Shown: positions 39,801 to 48,120 of the stretch, one piece after another | How positions within the stretch are numbered: the first letter of the stretch is position 1 | Layout: the number at the start of each line of letters is the position of its first letter | Translations under genes and position numbers: made by a program | Assembly: GCF_000230975.2 (NCBI RefSeq) | Contig: NC_021172.1 | Coordinates: 3,038,001 to 3,102,000, forward strand | Direction: 5' to 3' | Origin: Hyphomicrobium denitrificans 1NES1 | GTDB taxonomy: Bacteria; Pseudomonadota; Alphaproteobacteria; Rhizobiales; Hyphomicrobiaceae | Length of the DNA: 64,000 nt | Notes under the pieces: generated by a model | Databases searched by the model: none | What the model was told of the DNA's origin: nothing | The model's input: the letters and a program-made list of their open reading frames with translations, nothing else

Positions 39801-40510
39801 CAAAGGTAACTTAGCACGGTCCAAGAAACGAGCGCCGCGGCGGGGAAGATTAGCTTATGATTGGCAGCGAAGATCGCGGTCAGAAAGATTGCAAGCAGGC
39901 CTGTCAGGCCAAGCATGGCGCCGTTGAAAAGCTGCCGGTCTCGACTTTTGATTTCGTAGTCGATCGGTTTCCAAAGGTAGAGGCGCGCGAAGTGCTCGCC
40001 CGCAAGCTCGGCAACATAGGTGATCGTCTGGCCTGGTTCGAGCGTAAGGCGGAATACGTCAGCCTTGTCATTCTTGATGCGCTCAGGCACGAAACCGACG
40101 GAGGGTGTAACGCTTTCGATGCGCCGGGCGTCGAGATCGGGCCAGACCGTACCGGACCCCACGACAGAATAGCGATCGGCCGTCAGCAGACGTTCGAGCG
40201 ATTTGTCCGTTTTGTTGGTGAGTGCGAATACCATCCAGTTCGGGCTGGTTCCCGGGACGGAGGCCCGAACCGTCATGCGGCCCGACACGCCGTCCTGTCC
40301 AGCTGCGGTCTCGACTTGCAGGCTATCGCCCCGGCCTTCGTAAGCTTCGCCGAGATTGGTGATCTCGACGCGGTCCTGATCGTCCTGGACCGGGATGGGA
40401 GTCAGCGCTGCAGCATGGCCTGCGAGGCCTAGCGTCCAAAGGATTGCGGCCGCGGCAATTCCAAGCCAGGATGTACCTCGATCTCTTTTCCCCCTTCCCC
40501 CCTTGAGCAT
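36818..40510 (-). CDS. Membrane PAS-GGDEF-EAL protein with degenerate catalytic motifs
   Basis: A 1230-residue protein from ATG 40510, which has GGAGGG upstream and overlaps the acetyltransferase stop as TAATG. Order: signal peptide (about 1-36), periplasmic domain (37-195), about seven membrane spans (195-395), a PAS-like domain (412-525), GGDEF (535-705), EAL (710-965) and a 265-residue Pro/Ala-rich tail. The cyclase motif is GGDQF (618-622) instead of GGDEF, and there is no RxxD I-site. The EAL motif is EAF (744-746), the DDFGTG element is DEFGTG (868), and KID is KVC (889). Glu924 and Gln944 are kept. It may bind rather than turn over c-di-GMP. Confidence 0.93.
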   Translation of the reverse strand: MLKGGRGKRDRGTSWLGIAAAAILWTLGLAGHAAALTPIPVQDDQDRVEITNLGEAYEGRGDSLQVETAAGQDGVSGRMTVRASVPGTSPNWMVFALTNKTDKSLERLLTADRYSVVGSGTVWPDLDARRIESVTPSVGFVPERIKNDKADVFRLTLEPGQTITYVAELAGEHFARLYLWKPIDYEIKSRDRQLFNGAMLGLTGLLAIFLTAIFAANHKLIFPAAALVSWTVLSYLCVDFGFFHKLFNLRPEDNAVYRAAGEAAVASSFVIFLSTFLRLGLWHGMVRMMIGVWMVAQLTLIAVAVIDPRLAATFARLSFLMIGGVGGLFTIFLAFKGQDRALSLVPTWLLLLVWIFATGMTLSGRMSGDIVVSSLIAGLVLVVILMGFTVTQFAFRSSDAAYAGAPTELQGRSLALAASGSTVWEWNIRRDEIKVSPEVEIALSLMPGELSTKVDEFLRHVHPTDKERFRVMMMSAQERSGVRIRTDFRLRHSDNSWRWFELEAASVPNSDGRTLRCVGLLRDVSDMKRAHERLLHDAVHCSLTGLPNRELFMDRLKCVVVRAKTDSGIRPAVIFIDLDKFKSINSSFGLVRGDSLLLTVARRLQRHLGPHDTVARVGGDQFAMLFVGEREARNLPALAERVRRSLRAPIPLANQEVILTGSIGIAAWDENQSADGDLLKDAELAMYRAKRSGADRIEVFDAAMRRDREPNIAAELGKAVEKGQLKVLYQPIVYLPTKELAGFEAFVRWEHPKLGLVNPASIVDEANEPDAMVKASAYLLLRAAKDAARWLAELPRPERPLFVTVNISSPQIFKPESIQEIRHILGRNIVPPGTLRLEIAENLVMSNPEQAIEVLKVLRGSGAELALDEFGTGYSSLAYLNRFPFDTIKVCRGLVRSSGTASGAAIMRSMVALAHELSKTVVAEGVERADEATFLRSIGCEYAQGYHFGEPIPERAVAQLLKMVRRSERKMQPRGFFRPKFKSAAKKVVEKAARPAAAIAKSVGAEQKSLTSPSQASTRTAALPAGSVVRHRHKPDPKILANGSTQGSGAPAMLSKKHSDALRDAVKASGPALPPAAAPTLPLELLQSMERRPAPPQGARPPANGHAGSVAPQFRTVEQEAAAQRQAIVAPLSDALARATGSDPTTGRPAALRPPANGMSPVPPPEPPLRLNETPPPPPVIASPAQQPDFSTLPPSIAASLARLAGNAPVKEESSADNTSRTEQKIASKG

Positions 40511-41124
40511 TAAGTCCCTCCGCCCTGGCGTGGGACCGCAGACAAAGGCGCGCCCGCAACGCGAGCGTAGAGAAGGTGGTCTTCCCACCGTCCGTTGATC
40601 TTCAAATACGCGCGGGCCAGCCCTTCGCGCTCAAAGCCGCACACCTCGAGCACACGGATGGAAGCAGCATTGTTGACCATCGTCGCGGCTTCGATCCGAT
40701 GCAACCGAAGCGTTCCAAACACGACAGGCAGGAGTGTCGATACCGCTTCCCGCATATATCCCCGCCCGGCATAGGGTGCGCCCATCCAGTAACCGAGAGA
40801 TGCCGTCTGCGCCGAGCCGCGTCGTACATTGGAAAGCGTCATGCCGCCGACGAGGGTTCCAAAGGACGCATCGAAAATGAAATAAGGGTAGGAAGTATCG
40901 TCACGAATGTCTTTCGCGTAGGCACGAAGCCGACGGCGATACATGCTGCGCGAAAGATCGTCGGGCGCCCAAGACGGCTCCCACGGCGTCAGGTGGCTGC
41001 GGCTTCGCGCCCTGAGCTCGGCCCATTCCGAATAGTCGCCGGCCGCTGGCTGCCGCAACAGTACTGTGCGGCCGCGTATGACCTCGAAATCATCTTCCGG
41101 ACGGGTTGAGCGAAGAAAAGCCAC
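40510..41124 (-). CDS. GNAT acetyltransferase, RimJ/RimL type
   Basis: The GTG at 41124 follows GAGGTGAGA with good spacing and gives 204 residues; the ATG at 41160 is an alternative but begins inside the M16 gene. Sequence marks of the RimJ/RimL-like GNAT group are RGRTVLLRQPAAGDYSEWAELRARS, a YWMGAPYAGRGYMREAV acetyl-CoA pocket and NNAASIRVLEVCGFEREGLARAYLKINGRW. It probably acetylates protein N-termini or a small amine; the substrate is unknown. Its stop overlaps the start of the GGDEF/EAL gene by one base and its start is 8 bases after the M16 peptidase stop, so these are one transcription unit. Confidence 0.92.
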   Translation of the reverse strand: MAFLRSTRPEDDFEVIRGRTVLLRQPAAGDYSEWAELRARSRSHLTPWEPSWAPDDLSRSMYRRRLRAYAKDIRDDTSYPYFIFDASFGTLVGGMTLSNVRRGSAQTASLGYWMGAPYAGRGYMREAVSTLLPVVFGTLRLHRIEAATMVNNAASIRVLEVCGFEREGLARAYLKINGRWEDHLLYARVAGAPLSAVPRQGGGT

Positions 41125-41131
41125 GGCGTTC

Positions 41132-42433
41132 TCACCTCGATCCCTGGCTGACCATAGCATCGGCGCGAACCGGGTTGAACAAGCTGGCAACGCGAGAGGC
41201 CTGAGCCGCCGACTTCTTGCCCGAACCGATCACCGCGACCGAGGGAAGCTCGCCCCTCAGGCGGCCTGCAAAATCTTTGATGCGATCGGCGTTAACCGCT
41301 TCGACTTCATCGATCAATTCCGAAGTGGCGACGAGGCGACCTTGCGCGAGCAGTTGCCGCGCCATCTGCTCTGCGTTCACAGCGGAGCTTTCGAGGGCCA
41401 TCAGGAGCCCGGCCTTGAGCTGGGCCTTGGCGCGCAACAACTCGGCATCGGTCGGACCAGCGTCTGCAAGCGCGGCAAGCTCCTCAGCTACCACGGCGGC
41501 GAGTTCGTCAACCATCTCCGGCCCAGTCGCTGCGTGAACGGCCAGCATTCCGGTGTCTTTCACTCCCCAAACCGTCGAATAGATCGAATAGCAAAGGCCT
41601 CGATCTTCGCGGATCTCCTGAAACAGACGAGAAGACATGCCTCCACCGAACAAGCCGGAGAAGACCTGAGCGGTGTAAAACGCAGGATCAAGGCACGACG
41701 GCGACGGCAGGCCAATCAGAACGTGGCTCTGTTCAAACGGCTTTGCCGAAGCCGCAGATCCACCTCGATAGCGTGCAGTCGATTCGGTTCCACGACGACG
41801 TTGAGTGAGCCTCCCGAATAGGGCCTCAGCGTGGCGGACGATCTCTGCGTGGTGGACGGCACCTGCAGCAGAAACCACAATCGCATCAGGTAGATAGTGC
41901 TCTTCGAGATAGGCTCTCAGATCGTCCGCGCGAAATCGCCCGACGCTCGCCCTGGTTCCGAGAATGGGGCGGCCGATCGCCTGCTGGGGAAACGCCGCGC
42001 TTTGCATCAGATCGAATATAATGTCGTCGGGATTGTCGTCGGTCGAGGCGATTTCCTGCTGGATGACGACCCGCTCGCGGTCAAGGTCTTCGGGCGCAAA
42101 CTTCGAGTTGAGCAGGATGTCGGCGATCAGTTCCAGCGCAACGCCCTCGTCGCCCTTGAGCACACGCGCATAGTAAGCGGTGGTGTCGAGACCCGTCGAC
42201 GCGTTGAGATCGCCGCCGACACACTCGATTGCCTCGGCAATCATTCGTGCCGAGCGCGATCTCGTGCCCTTGAATGCCATGTGCTCGAGGAAATGCGACA
42301 GGCCGTGCTGATCATCGCGCTCGTGACGTGAACCAACGGCAACCCAGACGCCGAGCGACACCGTTTCGAGGTTGGGCATCCGATGCGTCGCGACGCGAAT
42401 GCCGTTTGAAAGCGTGGTCAGCTCGGTGGTCAT
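41132..42433 (-). CDS. M16 family zinc metallopeptidase
   Basis: The ATG at 42433 overlaps the thrC stop as ATGA and gives 433 residues. The inverted zinc motif HxxEH is HFLEH at 47-51 (GLSHFLEHMAFKGT), and a downstream glutamate is available in the LELIADILL/RERVVIQQEI region. The arrangement is that of processing-peptidase beta-type proteins (PqqL/MPP-like) commonly placed after thrC in alphaproteobacteria. It has no signal peptide; substrate unknown. Confidence 0.96.
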   Translation of the reverse strand: MTTELTTLSNGIRVATHRMPNLETVSLGVWVAVGSRHERDDQHGLSHFLEHMAFKGTRSRSARMIAEAIECVGGDLNASTGLDTTAYYARVLKGDEGVALELIADILLNSKFAPEDLDRERVVIQQEIASTDDNPDDIIFDLMQSAAFPQQAIGRPILGTRASVGRFRADDLRAYLEEHYLPDAIVVSAAGAVHHAEIVRHAEALFGRLTQRRRGTESTARYRGGSAASAKPFEQSHVLIGLPSPSCLDPAFYTAQVFSGLFGGGMSSRLFQEIREDRGLCYSIYSTVWGVKDTGMLAVHAATGPEMVDELAAVVAEELAALADAGPTDAELLRAKAQLKAGLLMALESSAVNAEQMARQLLAQGRLVATSELIDEVEAVNADRIKDFAGRLRGELPSVAVIGSGKKSAAQASRVASLFNPVRADAMVSQGSR

Positions 42434-43830
42434 AGCGCTGTTCCCGTCGAGACGCGGCAATGTTGCAGGACAAAGTTTTGCACCGAGGAGAGGCTGTTCG
42501 GCAGCGTATCGAACCTTTCGGCGTCGGTCATGAGGTGCGCCTGATGTGCCGGCAAGGTTGGCCGCGTGCCTGTGATGGCTTCGATTGCATCCGGAAACTT
42601 TGTAGGATGCGCAGTCGAAAGAATAACCGTATTGCCTTGCGGCGCCACGCGCTCGGCCGCCACGAACGCGCAAGCCGTATGCGGATCGAGAACATAACCA
42701 TACATGGCTTTCGTCCGGCGAATCGCGTCCGCGACGTCAGCTTCCGACGCCGATACCGCGGCGAAATCCTCCTTGAGGCGCTGGCTCACGCGCCCGAGTT
42801 CGAAACGTCCCGTGGCGATCAGCGACGTCATCGAACTACGAACGAGATCGGCATCCCGATCGGATGCCTCAAACAGATAGCGTTCGAAATTCGATGAGAT
42901 CTGAATGTCCATCGATGGCGACGTGGTGGCGATCACATCTTTCATCGCATAGACGCCCGTTGCGACGGCGCGTGGCAGAATATCGTTCTCGTTCGATGCG
43001 ATAATGAGTTTTTCAATCGGAAGGCCCATACGCTTTGCGACATAGCTCGCAAAAATGTCGCCGAAGTTTCCCGTCGGAACGGAAAATGACAATGGACGCT
43101 CGGCCCCAATGCGTGACGCCGCCCAGAAATAGTACGTCACCTGCGCGACGATGCGTGCCCAATTGATCGAGTTGACTCCGGAAAGCTCGACGCGATCGCG
43201 AAACGCATGATCGTTGAACATCGCTTTGACGAGGGCCTGACAATCGTCAAATGTCCCTTCTATCGCGACGGCATGGACATTCGATTCCAACGGCGTCGTC
43301 ATCATCCGCCGCTGAACGTCAGAAACGCGGCCTTTTGGGAAAAGGATCACGACGTCGACACGCTTCGAGGACCGGAATGCCTCGATTGCGGCACCGCCGG
43401 TGTCGCCGGATGTCGCGCCGACAATCGTGGCGCGTGCGTTTCGCTTGTCGAGCACATGATCCATCAGTCGCGCCAAAAGCTGCATCGCGACGTCTTTGAA
43501 TGCGAGCGTTGGGCCGTGGAAAAGCTCAAGGATGGTCAGGCCGGGTTTGAGTTCGACGAGCGGCGTCACGTCGGGCGTATCGAAGGTCGCATAGGCATCC
43601 GATGCCATTCGATGCAACTCTTCGCGCGAGATCTCATCGCCCGTGAAAGGATGAATGACGTCGACGGCAATCTCGACGAACGGCTTATTTCGAAACGATG
43701 AAATGGTCTGAGGCGTCAACGTCGGCCAGACTTCGGGAACGTAGAGACCGCCATCGCGCGCCAGTCCCGCAAGCAGGACGTCTTCAAACCCGAGCGCTTC
43801 CGCTCCGCCCCGCGTAGAAATGTATTTCAA
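42430..43830 (-). CDS. thrC: Threonine synthase
   Basis: A 466-residue PLP enzyme. The usual ThrC N-terminus MKYISTRG is encoded starting at TTG 43830, so a TTG start is used. The PLP lysine is in LELFHGPTLAFKDVAMQL, GATSGDTGGAAIEAF is the phosphate loop and FSVPTGNFGDIFASYVAKRMGLPI follows. It converts O-phosphohomoserine to threonine, partnering thrB at 33215. Its stop overlaps the M16 start. A terminator-like hairpin is not obvious between SURF1 and thrC. Confidence 0.97.
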   Translation of the reverse strand: MKYISTRGGAEALGFEDVLLAGLARDGGLYVPEVWPTLTPQTISSFRNKPFVEIAVDVIHPFTGDEISREELHRMASDAYATFDTPDVTPLVELKPGLTILELFHGPTLAFKDVAMQLLARLMDHVLDKRNARATIVGATSGDTGGAAIEAFRSSKRVDVVILFPKGRVSDVQRRMMTTPLESNVHAVAIEGTFDDCQALVKAMFNDHAFRDRVELSGVNSINWARIVAQVTYYFWAASRIGAERPLSFSVPTGNFGDIFASYVAKRMGLPIEKLIIASNENDILPRAVATGVYAMKDVIATTSPSMDIQISSNFERYLFEASDRDADLVRSSMTSLIATGRFELGRVSQRLKEDFAAVSASEADVADAIRRTKAMYGYVLDPHTACAFVAAERVAPQGNTVILSTAHPTKFPDAIEAITGTRPTLPAHQAHLMTDAERFDTLPNSLSSVQNFVLQHCRVSTGTAL

Positions 43831-43933
43831 TGGTGCGATCTCACAGTCGACGTGTTGAGGAGCGATGCCAAACTAGTGGTCTCAATGGTGCGGAACAAGG
43901 CATGACCCGGCCCGCCAGCCGGATTCCCGGTCA

Positions 43934-44719
43934 TTAAGATTGTTGGGGCCCGTTTTCCAGCGCCTTCAGGCGCTGGCGCGCAAACACCGCGAAGACGCAA
44001 ATCAGCGTCACGGCCAAGCCGTACCACGTCACGACATATTGCAAATGTGAATTGGGCAAATTGATCAGCGTAGTCCCCCCCTTCGGCCAACCGCCCGGAT
44101 TTTCGGGCGTTGCGTCGGCGTCGATCGAAAACGGCGCATAGGCCTGCTGATTTTCAACGTTGAACTGCAGAGGCGATGGCGGCCCCTGCGCGCCCCATCG
44201 CATGGCATCGATGTCGCGCCAGTACCATTGATTTGCGCCGTAGTCGTTATCCGGTGTGAACCAGCCTTTGTGCTCCGGCAGGCGGACCAGGCCGGTTACC
44301 GCGACGGGCCCCTGAACCTGGCCTTCCGGTCGTTTTGAAGGGTCCTTGAGCGTATCCGGAACCCAGCCACGGTTCACAAACACGGGGGGCAATCCGCCCT
44401 CCGGCTTCAATGGCGTGTAGACGTGCCACCCCTGCGTTTCGGCTGCCGGAGCGTAGAGGTGGCGCTCGTGGCTATGGTCGAACGTCCCTGTAACACGAAC
44501 GTGCAGATATTCGACGTCGCCGTCTTTGACATACTTGGCAAGCGCGGCTGGGTAGGAGACCGGCTCGGCCGTTCGCCGCGCATCGATCTTTGCGATCAGA
44601 TCTTCCTTCCACGCCTTGCGATGCCATTGCCAGTTGCCGAGACCAATCAGCAACGGCAGCAGAGCGAGCGTCAAAAGCGACGGCAGGATGAGACCGGCGG
44701 CACGCCAGCGCGCAAACAT
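43934..44719 (-). CDS. SURF1 family cytochrome oxidase assembly protein
   Basis: A 261-residue protein with the two-span SURF1 layout: an N-terminal segment (LILPSLLTLALLPLLIGLGNWQWHR), a soluble loop with FVNRGWVPDTLKDP and TGLVRLPEHKGWFTPDNDYGANQWYWRD, and a C-terminal span (YVVTWYGLAVTLICVFAVFA). SURF1 assists haem a insertion into subunit I of the oxidase encoded upstream. It starts 2 bases after the DUF983 stop, so translation is coupled. Confidence 0.95.
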   Translation of the reverse strand: MFARWRAAGLILPSLLTLALLPLLIGLGNWQWHRKAWKEDLIAKIDARRTAEPVSYPAALAKYVKDGDVEYLHVRVTGTFDHSHERHLYAPAAETQGWHVYTPLKPEGGLPPVFVNRGWVPDTLKDPSKRPEGQVQGPVAVTGLVRLPEHKGWFTPDNDYGANQWYWRDIDAMRWGAQGPPSPLQFNVENQQAYAPFSIDADATPENPGGWPKGGTTLINLPNSHLQYVVTWYGLAVTLICVFAVFARQRLKALENGPQQS

Positions 44720-44721
44720 CT

Positions 44722-45105
44722 TTACTCCTTGGCGACGCGACCTTCCTCGGCTTTGTTCCTAAACTGCAGGGCGATCAGGGTCGCCTTCAGGAAGCGCAGC
44801 AGAAAGACAGTGAAGATCGGTGTCAGAATACCCCAGAGCAGAACATGCATCCACCAGGGGACGCCGAATTTGAACTCGGCGATCAGCGCTCCGCCGACAC
44901 AGAAAAAGCCAAGAATGAAGATTCCAAAAACGGCCGGGCCATCACCCGTATCAACGAACTTGTAATCCAAACCGCACTTGTCGCAGTGGTCACGCATGTT
45001 GAGCGGGTTGAGCGGACCGGAAAACAACTTCCCTTTGCCGCACCGCGGGCAGACGCATTTCAATCCCACGAGGAACGGGGATGGCGATGTGCTTGAGCTA
45101 GACAC
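44722..45105 (-). CDS. DUF983 protein with zinc-ribbon motif
   Basis: A 127-residue protein: an N-terminal zinc-ribbon-like CPRCGKGKLF and CDKCGLDYKF (two CxxC pairs) and two hydrophobic segments (AVFGIFILGFFCVGGALI and WWMHVLLWGILTPIFTVFLLRFL). DUF983 proteins regularly sit in alphaproteobacterial cox operons between ctaE and surf1, as here, and a role in oxidase assembly is inferred from that position only. Confidence 0.93.
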   Translation of the reverse strand: MSSSSTSPSPFLVGLKCVCPRCGKGKLFSGPLNPLNMRDHCDKCGLDYKFVDTGDGPAVFGIFILGFFCVGGALIAEFKFGVPWWMHVLLWGILTPIFTVFLLRFLKATLIALQFRNKAEEGRVAKE

Positions 45106-45180
45106 CAGAACCTCGATATTCTTCCGCTGCCGTGCGACCTGCGCCTCGTAGATCGGCTCCGGACGTTACACCCGAAACGC

Positions 45181-45205
45181 GAGAGGCGGCTCCGGGCCGC
45201 CTCTC
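45181..45205. other. 10-bp hairpin downstream of ctaE
   Basis: GAGAGGCGGC (45181-45190) and GCCGCCTCTC (45196-45205) pair perfectly around TCCGG, between ctaE (stop 45244) and the DUF983 gene (start 45105). The minus-strand continuation has only GCGTTTC, so it may be a weak terminator or a processing stem. Confidence 0.65.
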
Positions 45206-45243
45206 ACAATATCATGTTGTCCACTTCGACGATAAATCGAAGC

Positions 45244-46179
45244 TTATTCAGCGCCCGGTGCTATCGGACCCGCGCCCCAGACATAGATACAGGCGAAGAG
45301 GAACAGCCAGACGACGTCGACGAAGTGCCAATACCAGGCTGCGGCCTCAAACCCGAAGTGCTGCTGAGGGGTGAAGGCGCCTCTGATCGAACGGATAAGG
45401 CAAACGAACAGGAAGATCGTGCCGATGATCACGTGCGCGCCGTGGAAACCCGTCGCCATGAAGAACGTCGAACCATAAGCATGGCCCGCGAAGCTGAAGC
45501 CGGCATGGCTATATTCGATCGCCTGGCAGAGCGTGAAAGTGATGCCGAGCAGCACCGTTAGGATAAGACCGATCACCAATCCACGGCGGTCGTTCTTCAG
45601 CAGCGAATGGTGGGCCCAGGTCACCGTGCATCCCGAAGTCAAAAGGATGAGCGTGTTGACCAGCGGCAAGCCCCACGGATTAAACGTGTGCTTGAAATAA
45701 CCCGGTATGGAGGCAGCCGTCTCGGCAGGTACCGGCGGCCATTTCCCGCCGAAGAGTTCGTCCCGGGTCGTCAGGCCAACAAGCTGGCCCGCATTGTTCA
45801 TTAACTCGTGGACGCCTGCGGGGAATAGGGCGTTATCGAAGTAAGCCCAGAACCAGGCGACGAAGAACATGACCTCCGAGGCGATGAACATGATCATGCC
45901 GTAGCGCAGATGGAGCTGCACGACCGGCGTCTGGTAGCCTTCGTTGGCTTCGCGGATAACGTCGAGCCACCAAGCCCATGCCGACGCGACGAGAGCGGTA
46001 AACCCGATAGCAAACAGGTACCAGCCTTTGATGCCGAGCACGCCCTCACCGTCGACGTGCGTGCGCATCCAGGCGATGCCACCGATGGCGGTAAGCAACG
46101 CCGCAATGGACGCGAGGAGCGGCCAAGGACTGGGATTTACCAGATGATAGTCGTGATGCTTCACATGCGTATCTGCCAT
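45244..46179 (-). CDS. ctaE: Cytochrome c oxidase subunit III
   Basis: ATG 46179 with GGAG upstream gives 311 residues (MADTHVKHHDYHLVNPSPWPLL). Seven membrane spans with the standard subunit III elements: FIASEVMFFVAWFWAYFDNALFP and the later GFHGAHVIIGTIFLFVCLIRSIRGAFTPQQHFGFEAAAWYWHFVDVVWLFLFACIYVWG. It is a core subunit of the aa3-type haem-copper oxidase and stabilises the proton uptake path. It lies downstream of ctaG, 136 bases apart. Confidence 0.98.
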   Translation of the reverse strand: MADTHVKHHDYHLVNPSPWPLLASIAALLTAIGGIAWMRTHVDGEGVLGIKGWYLFAIGFTALVASAWAWWLDVIREANEGYQTPVVQLHLRYGMIMFIASEVMFFVAWFWAYFDNALFPAGVHELMNNAGQLVGLTTRDELFGGKWPPVPAETAASIPGYFKHTFNPWGLPLVNTLILLTSGCTVTWAHHSLLKNDRRGLVIGLILTVLLGITFTLCQAIEYSHAGFSFAGHAYGSTFFMATGFHGAHVIIGTIFLFVCLIRSIRGAFTPQQHFGFEAAAWYWHFVDVVWLFLFACIYVWGAGPIAPGAE

Positions 46180-46315
46180 TTCGGTCTCCGTCGTCCCCGT
46201 TCGTGCTCCCAGATCGAACTCTGATCTTGCTTGGGCTCTCGCCCTGCAGGCCAATTTTCGATCCCGTTTCTTTTCCTATTTGGCTTCGTCGCCAGTCGTC
46301 AGACTTCCCGCCTTC

Positions 46316-46912
46316 CTATCCGCCCGATTTTGCCGGTTGAGCCGTGTTGTCGGCCGTCGCGTGTTCGACCGGATAGAAAATGTAAGACAAGGTCACTTCC
46401 GATAGAATCTTGGCGTCGCTGTCCTCGACCATTTTCGGGTCGATGAAGAAGGTTACCGGCATTTCGACGGTCTCATGCGGTTTCAGCGTCTGCTCGTTGA
46501 AGCAGAAACACGCGATCTTCTTGAAATAGATCCCCATAATCTCGGGCGTGACGTTGAAAGCCGCCTGGCCGGTTACTGACTTGTCCGAAAGGTTGGTCAC
46601 CCGGAAATATGCCAATGAGGTCTCGCCGATCTTCACGTCCATTTTCGTGACGTCAGGCTCGAATTTCCAGGCGAGATGCGGCGCGATATTGCTATCGAAG
46701 CGTACGGTCATCGTGCGGTCGAGGACCTTGTCGCTATGGCTCTCGGCGCGTTGCGTCGTGCCGCCATACCCTGTCAGGCTGCAGAACATCCGATAGAGCG
46801 TCGGCGAATACGCAGTGATTCCGCCCATGACGGAAAGTGCCACGAGGCAGCCGAAAACAACCCGCCGGTTGTTTCTTGAAGTCTTGTCGGAATGTTCGCT
46901 GCCGGGCTGCAT
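46316..46912 (-). CDS. ctaG: Cytochrome oxidase copper chaperone CtaG (Cox11 type)
   Basis: ATG 46912 gives 198 residues. An N-terminal membrane segment (VVFGCLVALSVMGGITAYS) is followed by a periplasmic immunoglobulin-like domain. The copper-binding pair is Cys135-Phe-Cys137 (KIACFCFNEQTL), preceded by a conserved cysteine at 44. Elements typical of Cox11 are VRFDSNIAPHLAWKF, FNVTPEIMGIYF and FFIDP. It delivers copper to CuB of subunit I. Confidence 0.97.
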   Translation of the reverse strand: MQPGSEHSDKTSRNNRRVVFGCLVALSVMGGITAYSPTLYRMFCSLTGYGGTTQRAESHSDKVLDRTMTVRFDSNIAPHLAWKFEPDVTKMDVKIGETSLAYFRVTNLSDKSVTGQAAFNVTPEIMGIYFKKIACFCFNEQTLKPHETVEMPVTFFIDPKMVEDSDAKILSEVTLSYIFYPVEHATADNTAQPAKSGG

Positions 46913-46931
46913 GTTTCGGGGCTCTCTCGCG

Positions 46932-47093
46932 TTAAAGCATGCCGTTCGCCGCGTTGCTGCCGAGGCGAACAAACGTTGCGATATAGAATGCGAGAACCAT
47001 GAACCCTAACGTCAGGCCAATCGCGATCGAGCGGCGCCTGCGAATCTTTTCCGCCGCGGGGTCGAGTCTGCCATTCTGATTGTCTTCACTCAT
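46932..47093 (-). CDS. CoxF-like 53-residue membrane peptide
   Basis: Read directly from the minus strand: ATG at 47093-47091 to TAA at 46934-46932, 53 residues, MSEDNQNGRLDPAAEKIRRR followed by one membrane segment (SIAIGLTLGFMVLAFYIATFV) and a short polar tail. It lies in the ctaB-ctaG gap (11 bases after ctaB on the coding strand, 20 before ctaG) with the same orientation. A short protein of this kind (CoxF family) occupies this site in alphaproteobacterial cox operons. Position and membrane span support the call; sequence homology was not searched. Confidence 0.8.
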   Translation of the reverse strand: MSEDNQNGRLDPAAEKIRRRRSIAIGLTLGFMVLAFYIATFVRLGSNAANGML

Positions 47094-47104
47094 CACGTCG
47101 CGCC

Positions 47105-48028
47105 TCAAGCCATCAGGCGGTTAAACAGCGCCTCGATAAAAAGCGTTGCAAACAGCCCGTAGAGATAAAGAATCGAGAACAGAAACAGCCGGCGCGCTGC
47201 GGTATCGGCCTCACGACCTTCGGTCGTGACGTAGACGCGAAACGCGAGCGCAAGAAACACTACACCCAGCGCGATCGAAAGCGCGAGATACGTCAGACCG
47301 CCCAATCCAACGAAATACGGCACGACTGCAAGCGGAACTAGCAGAATGGAGTAGATCAGGATCTGCCGGCGGGTTTCATTCGGGCCAGCAACGACGGGAA
47401 GCATCGGCACACCAACACGCTCATAGTCGCGGCAGCGATAAAGCGCCAAAGCCCAAAAGTGCGGGGGGGTCCACATGAAGATAATCAGAAACAGAAGCAG
47501 GCTTTGAAGACCGATGCCCCCGGTTACGACCGCCCAACCGATCATCGGTGGAAATGCGCCGGCGGCTCCGCCAATGACGATGTTCTGCGGCGTACGACGC
47601 TTCAACCACATCGTGTAAACGAAGATGTAATAAGCGATCGTGAGCGCCAGCAAAGCGCCGGCAGTCCAATTGACAAGCACGCCGAGCGTCAGCACCGAAC
47701 AGACGGACAACACACCGCCAAAGCTCAGTGCCTCATCCGTCGAAACGCGGCCACGCGGCAGCGGCCGTGCCGCTGTGCGAGCCATGCGCGCATCAATGTC
47801 GGCGTCATACCACATATTGAGGGCGCCCGAGGCGCCCGCGCCGATCGCGATGCAGATAATTCCTATAGTACCAAGGACAGGATTGATCTGCCCCGGCGCG
47901 GCCAGCATTGCTGCGAGAGCCGTGAAAACGACAAGCGCCATCACGCGCGGTTTCATCAATTGGATGAAATCGCCAACGCTGGGCTCCATGATCAGATCGG
48001 CCTGACCAATTTCGCTTTGAATGCTCAT
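47105..48028 (-). CDS. ctaB: Protohaem IX farnesyltransferase
   Basis: The ATG at 48028 gives 307 residues; a TTG at 48049 is weaker. A polytopic UbiA-type prenyltransferase with the first aspartate motif NMWYDADIDARMARTAARPLPRG and the second around YERVGVPMLPVVAGPNETRRQIL. It converts haem B to haem O, the first step to haem A for the oxidase. It lies between ctaD and the CoxF-like gene. Confidence 0.97.
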   Translation of the reverse strand: MSIQSEIGQADLIMEPSVGDFIQLMKPRVMALVVFTALAAMLAAPGQINPVLGTIGIICIAIGAGASGALNMWYDADIDARMARTAARPLPRGRVSTDEALSFGGVLSVCSVLTLGVLVNWTAGALLALTIAYYIFVYTMWLKRRTPQNIVIGGAAGAFPPMIGWAVVTGGIGLQSLLLFLIIFMWTPPHFWALALYRCRDYERVGVPMLPVVAGPNETRRQILIYSILLVPLAVVPYFVGLGGLTYLALSIALGVVFLALAFRVYVTTEGREADTAARRLFLFSILYLYGLFATLFIEALFNRLMA

Positions 48029-48120
48029 CGTCAGTGCGTCGCCTGTCAATCGAGTTCGCCTCGGTTTTTGTGACGGCGGCGAGCTGCAGATTGCTCGCCC
48101 GCCGCACGATACCTATCCGA

